This document shows, in pieces, positions 1-5,033 of a DNA stretch of 5,096 bases (positions are counted from its first letter, which is position 1; each line of letters starts with the position of its first letter). The notes under the pieces are model-generated. The model worked only from the letters and a program-made list of their open reading frames with translations. It ran no database searches and was not told the DNA's origin. The translations under genes were made by a program, and so were the position numbers. The stretch is taken from contig CAJMSO010000155.1 in NCBI GenBank assembly GCA_905216075.1, forward strand, positions 1 to 5,096, in the 5' to 3' direction. The DNA is from an uncultured bacterium (GTDB lineage Bacteria > Actinomycetota > Coriobacteriia > Coriobacteriales > Coriobacteriaceae).

Positions 1-319
1 GGATGCTCTGGATGTTGGTGAAGTAGACGCGCTGCACGACGCCCTCGATGCGGTCAAGCACAGTGTCGAGCGCGCAACTCATCAGGTCCAGATCCTCGCG
101 CTCAAGCGGGGTGATAAAGGCAGTGAGCAGGGCATCCTCGAGCTCATGGTGCTTCTTGTCGGCCGCATGCTCAATCGCATGCATCTCCTCGAGCATGTCG
201 TGGATCTGCGCGGGATCAAAGTTCTCAAAAATCTTGATGAGCAACTCTGCGGCCTGGACAGCAAGGTCGGCGCAGGCGACGTAGTTGTCAAAGTAGAACG
301 AATCGGGTTTCTTTGCCAT
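1..319 (-). CDS. DUF47 / PhoU-like protein partnered with Pit phosphate transporter (3' end cut by window)
   Basis: The visible 106 residues are the N-terminal half of a DUF47-family protein (usual length about 200-215 aa). DUF47 proteins are cytosolic helical-bundle relatives of PhoU and are commonly encoded beside Pit-type phosphate transporters, where they are thought to modulate transport. The sequence is helical and acidic. It has the PhoU-type E-x3-D metal-site pattern (IEHAAD, E50 and D54) and the strong family signature FITPLEREDL (residues 68-77), followed by LDTVLDRI (D85, D89). The start is the ATG at 319-317, preceded by GAAAGGA with a 7-nt spacer. It lies 67 bp downstream of pit on the same strand with no terminator between them, so co-transcription is likely. 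The order is pit first and DUF47 second. No frameshift is seen; the missing C-terminus is only the window edge. Confidence 0.9.
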   Translation of the reverse strand, partial: MAKKPDSFYFDNYVACADLAVQAAELLIKIFENFDPAQIHDMLEEMHAIEHAADKKHHELEDALLTAFITPLEREDLDLMSCALDTVLDRIEGVVQRVYFTNIQSI

Positions 320-386
320 GAGTGGGTCCTTTCGAGGCGAAGACGGGTGGGCGAGGTATTGCGGTCCGGATGGACGTTCGGTTTGA

Positions 387-1436
387 CTAGATGAACATCA
401 TGAACAGCTTGGCCATGACAAAGCTGATGAGCCCACAGGCGGGGAAGGTGAAGAACCACGTGAACATCATGTCCTTGACCACGCCGAAGTTGATGGCCGA
501 GAGGCGCTTGACGGCGCCGACACCCATAATGGCGCAGGTTTTGATGTGCGTGGAGGATACGGGGATGCCGGTAAGGGTGGCAAGTAGCAGGTTCGCGGCG
601 CCTGCGAGGTCGGCAGAGAAGCCCTGATACTTCTCGAGCTTAACCATGCTCTGGCCGACGGACTTGATGATGCGCTCGCCGCCCACGCTGGTGCCGATAC
701 CCATGGTGGCCGAGCACAGCAGCATAATCCAGATGGGGATGCCGGCATCGCCAACGCTCGTCTGGCCGTTGGCGAAGGCCACGCCTAAAAAGAGCACGCC
801 GATGAACTTCTGTCCATCCTGCGCGCCGTGCATAAAGCTCATGGCCGCAGCGCTCGCGATCTGAGCGTATTTAAAGAAGACGTTGGCGCGTCGCCTGTTG
901 GCGGCGGCGAAAAGAATCGAGACGAGCTTGCACAGGACCCAGCCCATGACAAAGCCCAGGCCTATGGAGAGCGCCAGGCCGTAGATGACCTTCATCCACT
1001 CGTGGACGTTGACGCTGCTCGCGCCGCCGAGGGCGATAGCGGCACCGGTCAGGCCGGCGATAAGGCTGTGGCTTTGCGAGGTGGGGATGCCAAAACGCGA
1101 CGCTGTGGCGCCGTAGACGACGATGGAGAACAGCGCCGCGCAGAGGCACGCGAGCGCCATGGTGCTGTTTCCGCCAAAGTCGACGATATGTGAGATGGTG
1201 TTGGCGACGCTCGCGTTAAAGTGCGTCATGATGAGCACGCCGAGGAAGTTGAATGCGGCGCTCATGAGAATGGCGGCGCGGGCGGGCATGCAACGCGTAG
1301 TGACGCAGGTCGCGATGGCGTTGGGCGCGTCGGTCCATCCATTGACGAAGATGGCGCCGAGCGCGAGGATCACGGTGACGGCAAGGACTGGGTTCGACAC
1401 AATTTGGCCGAGGAAGGCTGAGAACGTTACGTCCAT
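387..1436 (-). CDS. pit: Inorganic phosphate transporter, Pit/PHO4 family
   Basis: This is a predicted low-affinity, ion-coupled inorganic phosphate permease of the cytoplasmic membrane. At 349 aa it has the length of the compact Gram-positive and actinobacterial Pit proteins, shorter than E. coli PitA. The two homologous PHO4 halves are visible. The first carries the signature NGWTDAPNAIAT (residues 32-43) and GIPTSQSHS (116-124); the second carries MHGAQDGQK (202-210) and GIPVSSTHIKT (290-300). Long hydrophobic segments at about 15-32, 53-72, 92-112, 149-177, 211-222, 235-248 and 322-349 fit a polytopic membrane protein. The start is the ATG at 1436-1434: the frame is closed upstream by TAA at 1469-1467 and no other start codon lies between. 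Its ribosome-binding site (GAGAAAG, about 7 nt upstream) is modest. It is the first gene of an apparent operon with the DUF47 gene. No clear Pho box or minus-strand promoter could be identified. Confidence 0.95.
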   Translation of the reverse strand: MDVTFSAFLGQIVSNPVLAVTVILALGAIFVNGWTDAPNAIATCVTTRCMPARAAILMSAAFNFLGVLIMTHFNASVANTISHIVDFGGNSTMALACLCAALFSIVVYGATASRFGIPTSQSHSLIAGLTGAAIALGGASSVNVHEWMKVIYGLALSIGLGFVMGWVLCKLVSILFAAANRRRANVFFKYAQIASAAAMSFMHGAQDGQKFIGVLFLGVAFANGQTSVGDAGIPIWIMLLCSATMGIGTSVGGERIIKSVGQSMVKLEKYQGFSADLAGAANLLLATLTGIPVSSTHIKTCAIMGVGAVKRLSAINFGVVKDMMFTWFFTFPACGLISFVMAKLFMMFI

Positions 1437-1466
1437 ATATGGGCTTTCTCGAAGTTTGCAGGCACG

Positions 1467-1498
1467 TTACAAAAACATGATAAATCGTATCACCTCCT
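1467..1498 (-). promoter_or_regulatory. pit leader: orphan strong Shine-Dalgarno with a three-codon mini-ORF
   Basis: On the minus strand, AGGAGGTGAT (1498-1489) is a near-complete anti-16S match, far stronger than the site directly before pit. It is followed by ATG-TTT-TTG-TAA (1478-1467), encoding Met-Phe-Leu, in the same frame as pit and ending 30 bp before the pit ATG. The same stretch contains a short dyad, TGATA-N5-TATCA (plus strand 1478-1492). The gap from AGGAGG to the mini-ORF ATG is 14 nt, longer than ideal. It may be a leader peptide, a standby ribosome site, a remnant of an older start, or chance. Confidence 0.3.
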
Positions 1499-1649
1499 GC
1501 GGGTTTCTTTACCGAGTTCTGATGGGAGAAGTGAATTTTTTGGCACTAACATTGAATATATGCCCTGTTGACCGCGGGTGTTCTTTTTGCTAGCACGCCA
1601 TGAGGACACGTGCGCGCGCCCCAACATCCCAAAACCACAGTCTGTTCGC

Positions 1650-1679
1650 TTTACAATATGCAAACATGCGTTCGATAAT
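1650..1679 (+). promoter_or_regulatory. Predicted promoter (TTTACA-N18-GATAAT), possibly leaderless
   Basis: TTTACA at 1650-1655 and GATAAT at 1674-1679 each match the sigma-70 consensus hexamers at five of six positions, with an 18-bp spacer. The predicted transcription start, 7-8 bases after the -10 box, is at 1686-1687, which is the A of the next gene's ATG. An alternative -10, TACAAT at 1652-1657, would instead start transcription near 1664-1666, close to an in-frame ATG at 1666, but has no good -35. Confidence 0.5.
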
Positions 1680-1686
1680 AGGAGGC

Positions 1687-2025
1687 ATGGAATATCGACA
1701 GACAGATGGTAAAACTCGACGCGTGCACAAGCAGTATGTGGACGTCGTGGCCCGCATCCTCGCGGGCGGACAAGTCGTGCCGGTTACCGTCTGCTGGGTC
1801 GACGGTCGCTGTTTTACGATCGACGAGATTGTCTCATCCACCGGTTTTGGCCTAACGGTTCACGGCATTCGTACGGCAACGTATAAGGTTCGTTTTGGTG
1901 GGCATGCGACCGAACTGTATCTGGAAGAACAGGCGCGCGAGCGACCGGATGGCTCGCAGGCCCATCTGATGCGTTGGTGGGTGTGGGCATTCGACCGTAC
2001 GCTCGAGAGTGGGCGCCGCAGGTAA
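1687..2025 (+). CDS. Small conserved-looking hypothetical protein, 112 aa
   Basis: I do not recognise a named family. The protein is soluble, with no signal peptide or membrane segment. Its centre has a beta-rich pattern: VVPVTVCWVDGRCFTIDEIV (residues 35-54), then YKVRFGG (71-77), TELYLEE (79-85) and RWWVWAFD (97-104). This recalls small uncharacterised Gram-positive proteins with a W-x-DGR-x-[FY]-x-ID strand pair and an aromatic C-terminal strand; that resemblance is from memory. The N-terminus is basic (KTRRVHK). The ATG at 1687 is chosen although GGAGG (1681-1685) ends only one base before it, too close for normal use; the promoter position suggests a leaderless message. Alternatives are an in-frame ATG at 1666 and GTG at 1723. 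It is divergent from pit and has no terminator before the next gene. Confidence 0.75.
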   Translation: MEYRQTDGKTRRVHKQYVDVVARILAGGQVVPVTVCWVDGRCFTIDEIVSSTGFGLTVHGIRTATYKVRFGGHATELYLEEQARERPDGSQAHLMRWWVWAFDRTLESGRRR

Positions 2026-2040
2026 GAGCGCGCGGCATTC

Positions 2041-2049
2041 GGGTACAAT
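2041..2049 (+). promoter_or_regulatory. Predicted extended -10 promoter of the Bax-inhibitor gene
   Basis: GGGTACAAT followed by GG places a TACAAT -10 box at 2044-2049, with transcription expected near 2056 and a 5' leader of about 50 nt. No convincing -35 hexamer lies 16-18 bp upstream. The G-run plus TAnnAT-GG context closely resembles the box at 2882-2891 before the macrodomain gene, which supports both. Confidence 0.45.
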
Positions 2050-2104
2050 GGCAGGAATCTTGTCACCTACGGCGCTGTCGCGGCGCTTTTGAAAGGACGA
2101 TATT

Positions 2105-2800
2105 ATGAACGATATCCAGGGTTATCAGAACGGCCCCATTGAGACCGGCGCAAGCCGTGCCAAGGAGATGTCGCCGCGTGCGTACAACCTTGCCATGTCT
2201 GCCCTGATCTTTTTGGGCTTTTGCGCCATGGGCGTCGGTGCTTACTTTACGAGCACCATGTCGTTTGCGCGCATGATGATGAGCGGCGCCGCTTTGCCGC
2301 TGGTCTTTGGCTCATTTATTTTGACCATCGTCGGCATGGTCATGATGTCGGCCGCCGCGGGCAAGCAGTCTGTGGGTCTGTCCCTTGTGGGCTACGTAAT
2401 CTTTGCGAGTACCTTTGGCCTGACCGCGTCGTTTGGCCTTGCCAATTACGACCTGCCCACCATCAACACTGCCTTTATCGCCACGGCCGCCATCACCTTT
2501 GTCTTTGGTGCGCTGGGCGTGACCTTCCCCAAGTTCTTCCAGCGTGTGTACGGCATTGGTTTTGGCATCCTGCTTGCCACGATTCTGGTCGAGATCGTGC
2601 TGATGTTTATGGGTGTCTCGCAGTCCATCACCGACCTGATCGTGATCGTGGTGTTCGCTGGCTTTATTGGCTACGACACCTATGTGGCCACGACGGTGCC
2701 GCCCACACTGCCCAACGCCGTGCTCATGGCATCCAACCTGTTCGTGGACATCATCAACGTGTTCCTGCGCATCCTGAACATCCTTGGTCGTCGCGACTAG
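2105..2800 (+). CDS. Bax inhibitor-1 (BI-1/YccA-YetJ) family membrane protein
   Basis: This is a 231-aa polytopic protein of the Bax inhibitor-1 / TMBIM family. Bacterial members such as Bacillus subtilis YetJ act in the cytoplasmic membrane as pH-sensitive calcium leak channels. After a polar N-terminus (1-27), seven hydrophobic segments can be read at about 28-49, 62-82, 89-111, 119-139, 148-169, 176-195 and 206-226, as in the family. Two acidic residues, D191 (in GYDTYV) and D215 (in NLFVDIIN), are spaced 24 residues apart. This matches the D171/D195 di-aspartyl pH sensor of YetJ. The C-terminus FLRILNILGRRD is typical of the family. The start ATG has GAAAGGA at 2091-2097 with 7-nt spacing. 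The gene has its own putative promoter upstream and a strong terminator downstream, so it is probably monocistronic. Family assignment is strong; the channel role is by homology only. Confidence 0.92.
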   Translation: MNDIQGYQNGPIETGASRAKEMSPRAYNLAMSALIFLGFCAMGVGAYFTSTMSFARMMMSGAALPLVFGSFILTIVGMVMMSAAAGKQSVGLSLVGYVIFASTFGLTASFGLANYDLPTINTAFIATAAITFVFGALGVTFPKFFQRVYGIGFGILLATILVEIVLMFMGVSQSITDLIVIVVFAGFIGYDTYVATTVPPTLPNAVLMASNLFVDIINVFLRILNILGRRD

Positions 2801-2844
2801 TGCCAAATTGCAGCGGTGCTTGCCGCACGTGTAAATCGATACGG

Positions 2845-2872
2845 AAGGCGGTCCTTCGGGGCCGTCTTTTTT
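2845..2872 (+). terminator. Intrinsic terminator after the Bax-inhibitor gene
   Basis: AAGGCGGTCC (2845-2854) pairs with GGGCCGTCTT (2859-2868) around a UUCG tetraloop. This gives a 10-bp stem including two G-U pairs, and the downstream strand runs into six T residues (2867-2872). It starts 44 bp after the stop codon of the preceding gene and ends 13 bp before the next -10 box. Confidence 0.93.
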
Positions 2873-2881
2873 GTACACGGC

Positions 2882-2891
2882 GGGGTATCAT
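2882..2891 (+). promoter_or_regulatory. Predicted extended -10 promoter of the macrodomain gene
   Basis: GGGGTATCAT followed by GG gives a TATCAT -10 box at 2886-2891, with transcription expected near 2898 and a leader of about 40 nt. There is no good -35: the position at a 17-bp spacing falls in the distal arm of the preceding terminator. The sequence context matches the box at 2041-2049. Confidence 0.45.
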
Positions 2892-2937
2892 GGATGGAAA
2901 AGCCGATAGCGGCAGAGACCGAGAAAGGTGACCACTT

Positions 2938-4080
2938 ATGGCAGACGTCGACAACAGGAACCGTAACCGCAGACCCAATCGCGCAGGGCAGCCCAATCCC
3001 AAGCGCGAGGCCCGTGCCAAGGCCGCCGAGCGTCACGTGGCGACTGTGTCCGAAGCGTGCGCCAAGGATATCGAGCGCTCGCTTGCCGGCGTGCGCGAGT
3101 TCGATGGCATGCCTGCCGGATTTATCGCGGCGATGAAGGCCAAGGCCCACGCGGCCGACGCTGCCGAGGAACAGGTTGCCGAGGAGTCTGAGGCCGCCGA
3201 GGAGCCCGAGGTCGAGGCCGCTGAGGTTGCATCCGCCGAGACCGAGGTTGCGGCCGAGCCTGCACCCGCCGAGGAGGCCACGGAGACCGAGTCCGCGCCT
3301 GCCGCCGAAAAGCCCACTCCGGTCCTGCCCGAGGTCACCGTGCTCGACGCCTCTGCCACACAGGCCATTCTGGATAACGGCCGAGGCTACGCGCAGTTCT
3401 GTGACATGGCCGTGCTTGCCTTTGCCTCGTTCACCAACCCGGGCGGTGGCTACATCCAGGGCTATCTGGGCCAGGAGGCCACGCTCTGTGCCGATTCGTA
3501 CCTGTACAACGTGCTCGATAAGCAGCGCAAATGGTACGGCGAGAACCGTCGCCGCAACATCAACTGCGAGCTTTACCGCAACCGTGCGCTGGTGGTGCCT
3601 GCGGTGCGCTTCGACCGCAACCACGTGCATGCATACGCCGACGTGATCGTGGCCGCCGCGCCCAACGTTAAGCGCGCCCGCCAGGAGTATCGCGTGAGCG
3701 ACGATGCTCTGCTGGACGCCCTGCGCGACCGCATTCGCTTTGTGCTTGCCATCTGCGACGAGCTAGGTCGCGAGAAGCTCGTGCTGGGCGCTTGGGGCTG
3801 CGACAACAACGGCTTTGACGCAGAGGCCGTGGCCGAGCTCTTCCGCAAGGAGCTCGCGTCGGGCGACTTTAAGGTCAAGCAAGTCTTCTTTGCCGTGCCT
3901 TCTACGCGCTGGGATGAGGATTTTGCCAAGTTCGAGCACGTGCTGGCAAACTTCCCCGAGCGCAACGAGGAGTCCTATGCCCAGGTTGCCGCTCGCGCTG
4001 CGGCAGCTCGCGCCGCCGAGCAGGCCCAGGCTGCTACCGAGGATGATGAGGACGAGGACGATTGGCGCAAGTACCTGTAA
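2938..4080 (+). CDS. TIGR02452 / microbial PARG-type macrodomain protein with altered catalytic motif and acidic insert
   Basis: This 380-aa cytosolic protein belongs to the bacterial poly(ADP-ribose) glycohydrolase-like (TIGR02452, macrodomain) family. Order of regions: a basic N-terminus (NRNRNRRPNR, 6-15); a helical segment at 22-69; an acidic Ala/Glu/Pro-rich tract at 71-126; the macrodomain core at about 132-340; a helical Ala-rich tail; and an acidic end (EDDEDEDDWRKYL). Core landmarks are FTNPGGGYIQGYLGQEA (165-181), ENRRRNINCELYRNRALVVP (202-221), YADVIVAAAPN (233-243) and LVLGAWGC (281-288). The bacterial PARG signature is GGG-X6-8-QEE with the second Glu catalytic. Here Q179-E180 is followed by A181 (codon GCC, 3478-3480). 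The loop after GAWGC reads DNNGFD, where relatives, as I recall them, have a GVF-x-ND-like sequence. Family membership is solid; glycohydrolase activity is doubtful. ADP-ribose binding without hydrolysis, or another substrate, is possible. GAAAGGTG at 2923-2930 supports the start. It appears monocistronic. Confidence 0.85.
   Translation: MADVDNRNRNRRPNRAGQPNPKREARAKAAERHVATVSEACAKDIERSLAGVREFDGMPAGFIAAMKAKAHAADAAEEQVAEESEAAEEPEVEAAEVASAETEVAAEPAPAEEATETESAPAAEKPTPVLPEVTVLDASATQAILDNGRGYAQFCDMAVLAFASFTNPGGGYIQGYLGQEATLCADSYLYNVLDKQRKWYGENRRRNINCELYRNRALVVPAVRFDRNHVHAYADVIVAAAPNVKRARQEYRVSDDALLDALRDRIRFVLAICDELGREKLVLGAWGCDNNGFDAEAVAELFRKELASGDFKVKQVFFAVPSTRWDEDFAKFEHVLANFPERNEESYAQVAARAAAARAAEQAQAATEDDEDEDDWRKYL
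3148..3315 (+). repeat. Degenerate GCC-GAG codon repeat encoding an acidic linker
   Basis: Codons 71-126 of the macrodomain gene are a low-complexity run dominated by GCC/GCT (Ala) and GAG (Glu), with Pro, Val, Thr and Ser. Between K69 and K125 there is no Lys or Arg. The tract separates the N-terminal helical segment from the beta strand that starts the macrodomain core, so it is probably a disordered acidic loop or linker. Slippage within GCCGAG-like repeats could explain length changes between strains. Confidence 0.8.
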
Positions 4081-4106
4081 TCGGTACGTGCCGACAGATA
4101 GGTCGA

Positions 4107-4138
4107 GCCGGCGGGAGGGCTGCTCCCGTCGGCTTTTT
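4107..4138 (+). terminator. Intrinsic terminator between macrodomain and SGNH genes
   Basis: GCCGGCGGGAG (4107-4117) pairs with CTCCCGTCGGC (4123-4133) over 11 bp with one G-U, around a 5-nt loop, followed by TTTTT (4134-4138). It begins 26 bp after the macrodomain stop codon and ends only 19 bp before the next ATG, with the next ribosome-binding site just 3 bp after the T run. Upstream GCCGAC (4090-4095) could pair with the same 3' arm (GTCGGC, 4128-4133), giving a possible but unproven alternative fold. Confidence 0.92.
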
Positions 4139-4157
4139 ACTAAAGGAAGGGCTTACG

Positions 4158-4817
4158 ATGAAAAACGTTCTGTGCTTTGGCGACAGCAATACCTATGGCT
4201 ATGATCCGGCGGGCATGCGCGATGGCACCGCGGTGCGCTATGCGCACGATGTGCGCTGGTGCGGCGTGGCCCAGCGCGACCTGGGCGAGGGCTGGCACGT
4301 GATTGAGGAAGGCCTAAACGGCCGCACGACGGTGCGCGACGACATGTGCCATCTGGACACCAATCTCAACGGCATCCGCGCGTTGCCGATGCTGCTCGAG
4401 TCCCATAAGCCGCTGGACGCGATCGTGATTATGCTGGGCACCAACGACTGCAAGACGGTCTTTAGCGTGGGGGCTGCCGATATCGCTGACGGTGCCATGG
4501 CGCTGATTCGCACCGTCCGCGCGTTTCCCTGGACCGACGCTGCGCCTTGTCCGCGTATTCTGCTGATGGCGCCTATCAAGATTAAACCGCAGATCGCCGA
4601 TGTGTACATGACCGACTTTGACGAGCACTCCGTCGAGGCCTCGGAGCATTTTGCCGAATACTATGCGTATGTTGCCGAACAGTTTGGCTGCGACTTTTTG
4701 AATGCCGCCGATTTTGCCGAGCCGGGCGATATCGATTATCTGCACATGATGCCGGAAAGCCATGAGAGCCTCGGCCATGCCGTGGCAGCCAAGCTCAAAG
4801 AGATGCTCGGAGCGTAG
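4158..4817 (+). CDS. SGNH/GDSL-family hydrolase (arylesterase / acyltransferase-like)
   Basis: This is a 219-aa cytosolic serine esterase of the SGNH fold, with no signal peptide. All family blocks are present. Block I is CFGDSNTYG with nucleophile S10. Block II is EEGLNGRTT (50-58), with oxyanion Gly. Block III is IMLGTNDCK (91-99), with N96. The terminal DxxH is DYLH, D193 and H196. The arrangement RYAHDVRWCGV (27-37), IEEGLNGRTT and IIMLGTND-type spacing strongly recalls the mycobacterial arylesterase/acyltransferase MsAcT, a compact SGNH enzyme that hydrolyses or transfers small acyl groups. The natural substrate cannot be told from sequence. The start at 4158 is preferred to an in-frame ATG at 4062: AAAGGAAGG lies at 4142-4150 with 7-nt spacing, and the longer form would read through the terminator hairpin. 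No promoter fits between the terminator and the gene. No convincing terminator follows it. Confidence 0.92.
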   Translation: MKNVLCFGDSNTYGYDPAGMRDGTAVRYAHDVRWCGVAQRDLGEGWHVIEEGLNGRTTVRDDMCHLDTNLNGIRALPMLLESHKPLDAIVIMLGTNDCKTVFSVGAADIADGAMALIRTVRAFPWTDAAPCPRILLMAPIKIKPQIADVYMTDFDEHSVEASEHFAEYYAYVAEQFGCDFLNAADFAEPGDIDYLHMMPESHESLGHAVAAKLKEMLGA

Positions 4818-4872
4818 CACGGCCCAAAGCAGTGCAAAAGTTCCCCTTGCGGTGGCTTGTTTCGTTTATTTG

Positions 4873-4927
4873 TCTTGATCTGTAACAGTTGTAAGGCCGA
4901 AAACGGGTTAGATGTTACAGATTGAGA
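4873..4927. repeat. Hairpin unit 1 of the array
   Basis: Arms 4873-4887 and 4913-4927 are complementary over 15 positions with a 25-nt loop. The two departures from Watson-Crick pairing are U-G and G-U when read as RNA, so the stem stays fully paired. The loop contains a small nested CCG-AAAA-CGG hairpin at 4897-4906. Confidence 0.85.
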
Positions 4928-4953
4928 TTATTTAGGTCGATATCGCTCGTTTG

Positions 4954-5008
4954 TCTCGATTTGTAACATCTAGGGTCGATTTTGCCGAGTTACTGTTACA
5001 GATCGAGA
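4954..5008. repeat. Hairpin unit 2 of the array
   Basis: Arms 4954-4968 and 4994-5008 pair over all 15 positions, one of them as U-G, with a 25-nt loop. The loop contains a possible short TCG/CGA pairing. The unit is followed by a T-rich run (TTTTCTTCT). Confidence 0.85.
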
Positions 5009-5033
5009 TTTTCTTCTCAGCGGAATTTGAATG

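Noticed and set aside
1555..1560. TATATT as a minus-strand -10 box for pit
   Set aside because: No acceptable -35 at 16-18 bp (GAACAC at 17) and no extended -10 features, so the pit promoter remains unassigned.
1123..1593. Plus-strand frame overlapping the 5' part of pit and its leader
   Set aside because: It lies antisense to the first signature region of the Pit transporter, and its product resembles no family I know.
2072..2090. GCGC-N7-GCGC-TTTT hairpin in the Bax-inhibitor leader as a terminator or attenuator
   Set aside because: The stem is only 4 bp and the self-complementary GCGC word is common in GC-rich DNA, so it is too weak to annotate.
2221..2931. Plus-strand frame of 236 codons overlapping the Bax-inhibitor gene
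   Set aside because: It is His/Arg/Cys-rich nonsense in an alternative frame of a gene with clear family motifs and a good ribosome-binding site.
2797..3630. Long minus-strand open frame (277 codons) opposite the macrodomain gene
   Set aside because: It is Gly/Leu/Arg-rich, a mirror of the GC-biased Ala/Glu codons of the real gene, lacks recognisable motifs and crosses the terminator at 2845-2872.
4314..4820. Minus-strand frame opposite the SGNH hydrolase
   Set aside because: It is a shadow of the plus-strand gene, whose four SGNH blocks are intact, and no ribosome-binding site or motif supports it.
4818..4872. Possible terminator just after the SGNH gene
   Set aside because: Only 4-bp arms (GCAC/GTGC, GCAA/TTGC) with large loops and no adjoining T run.
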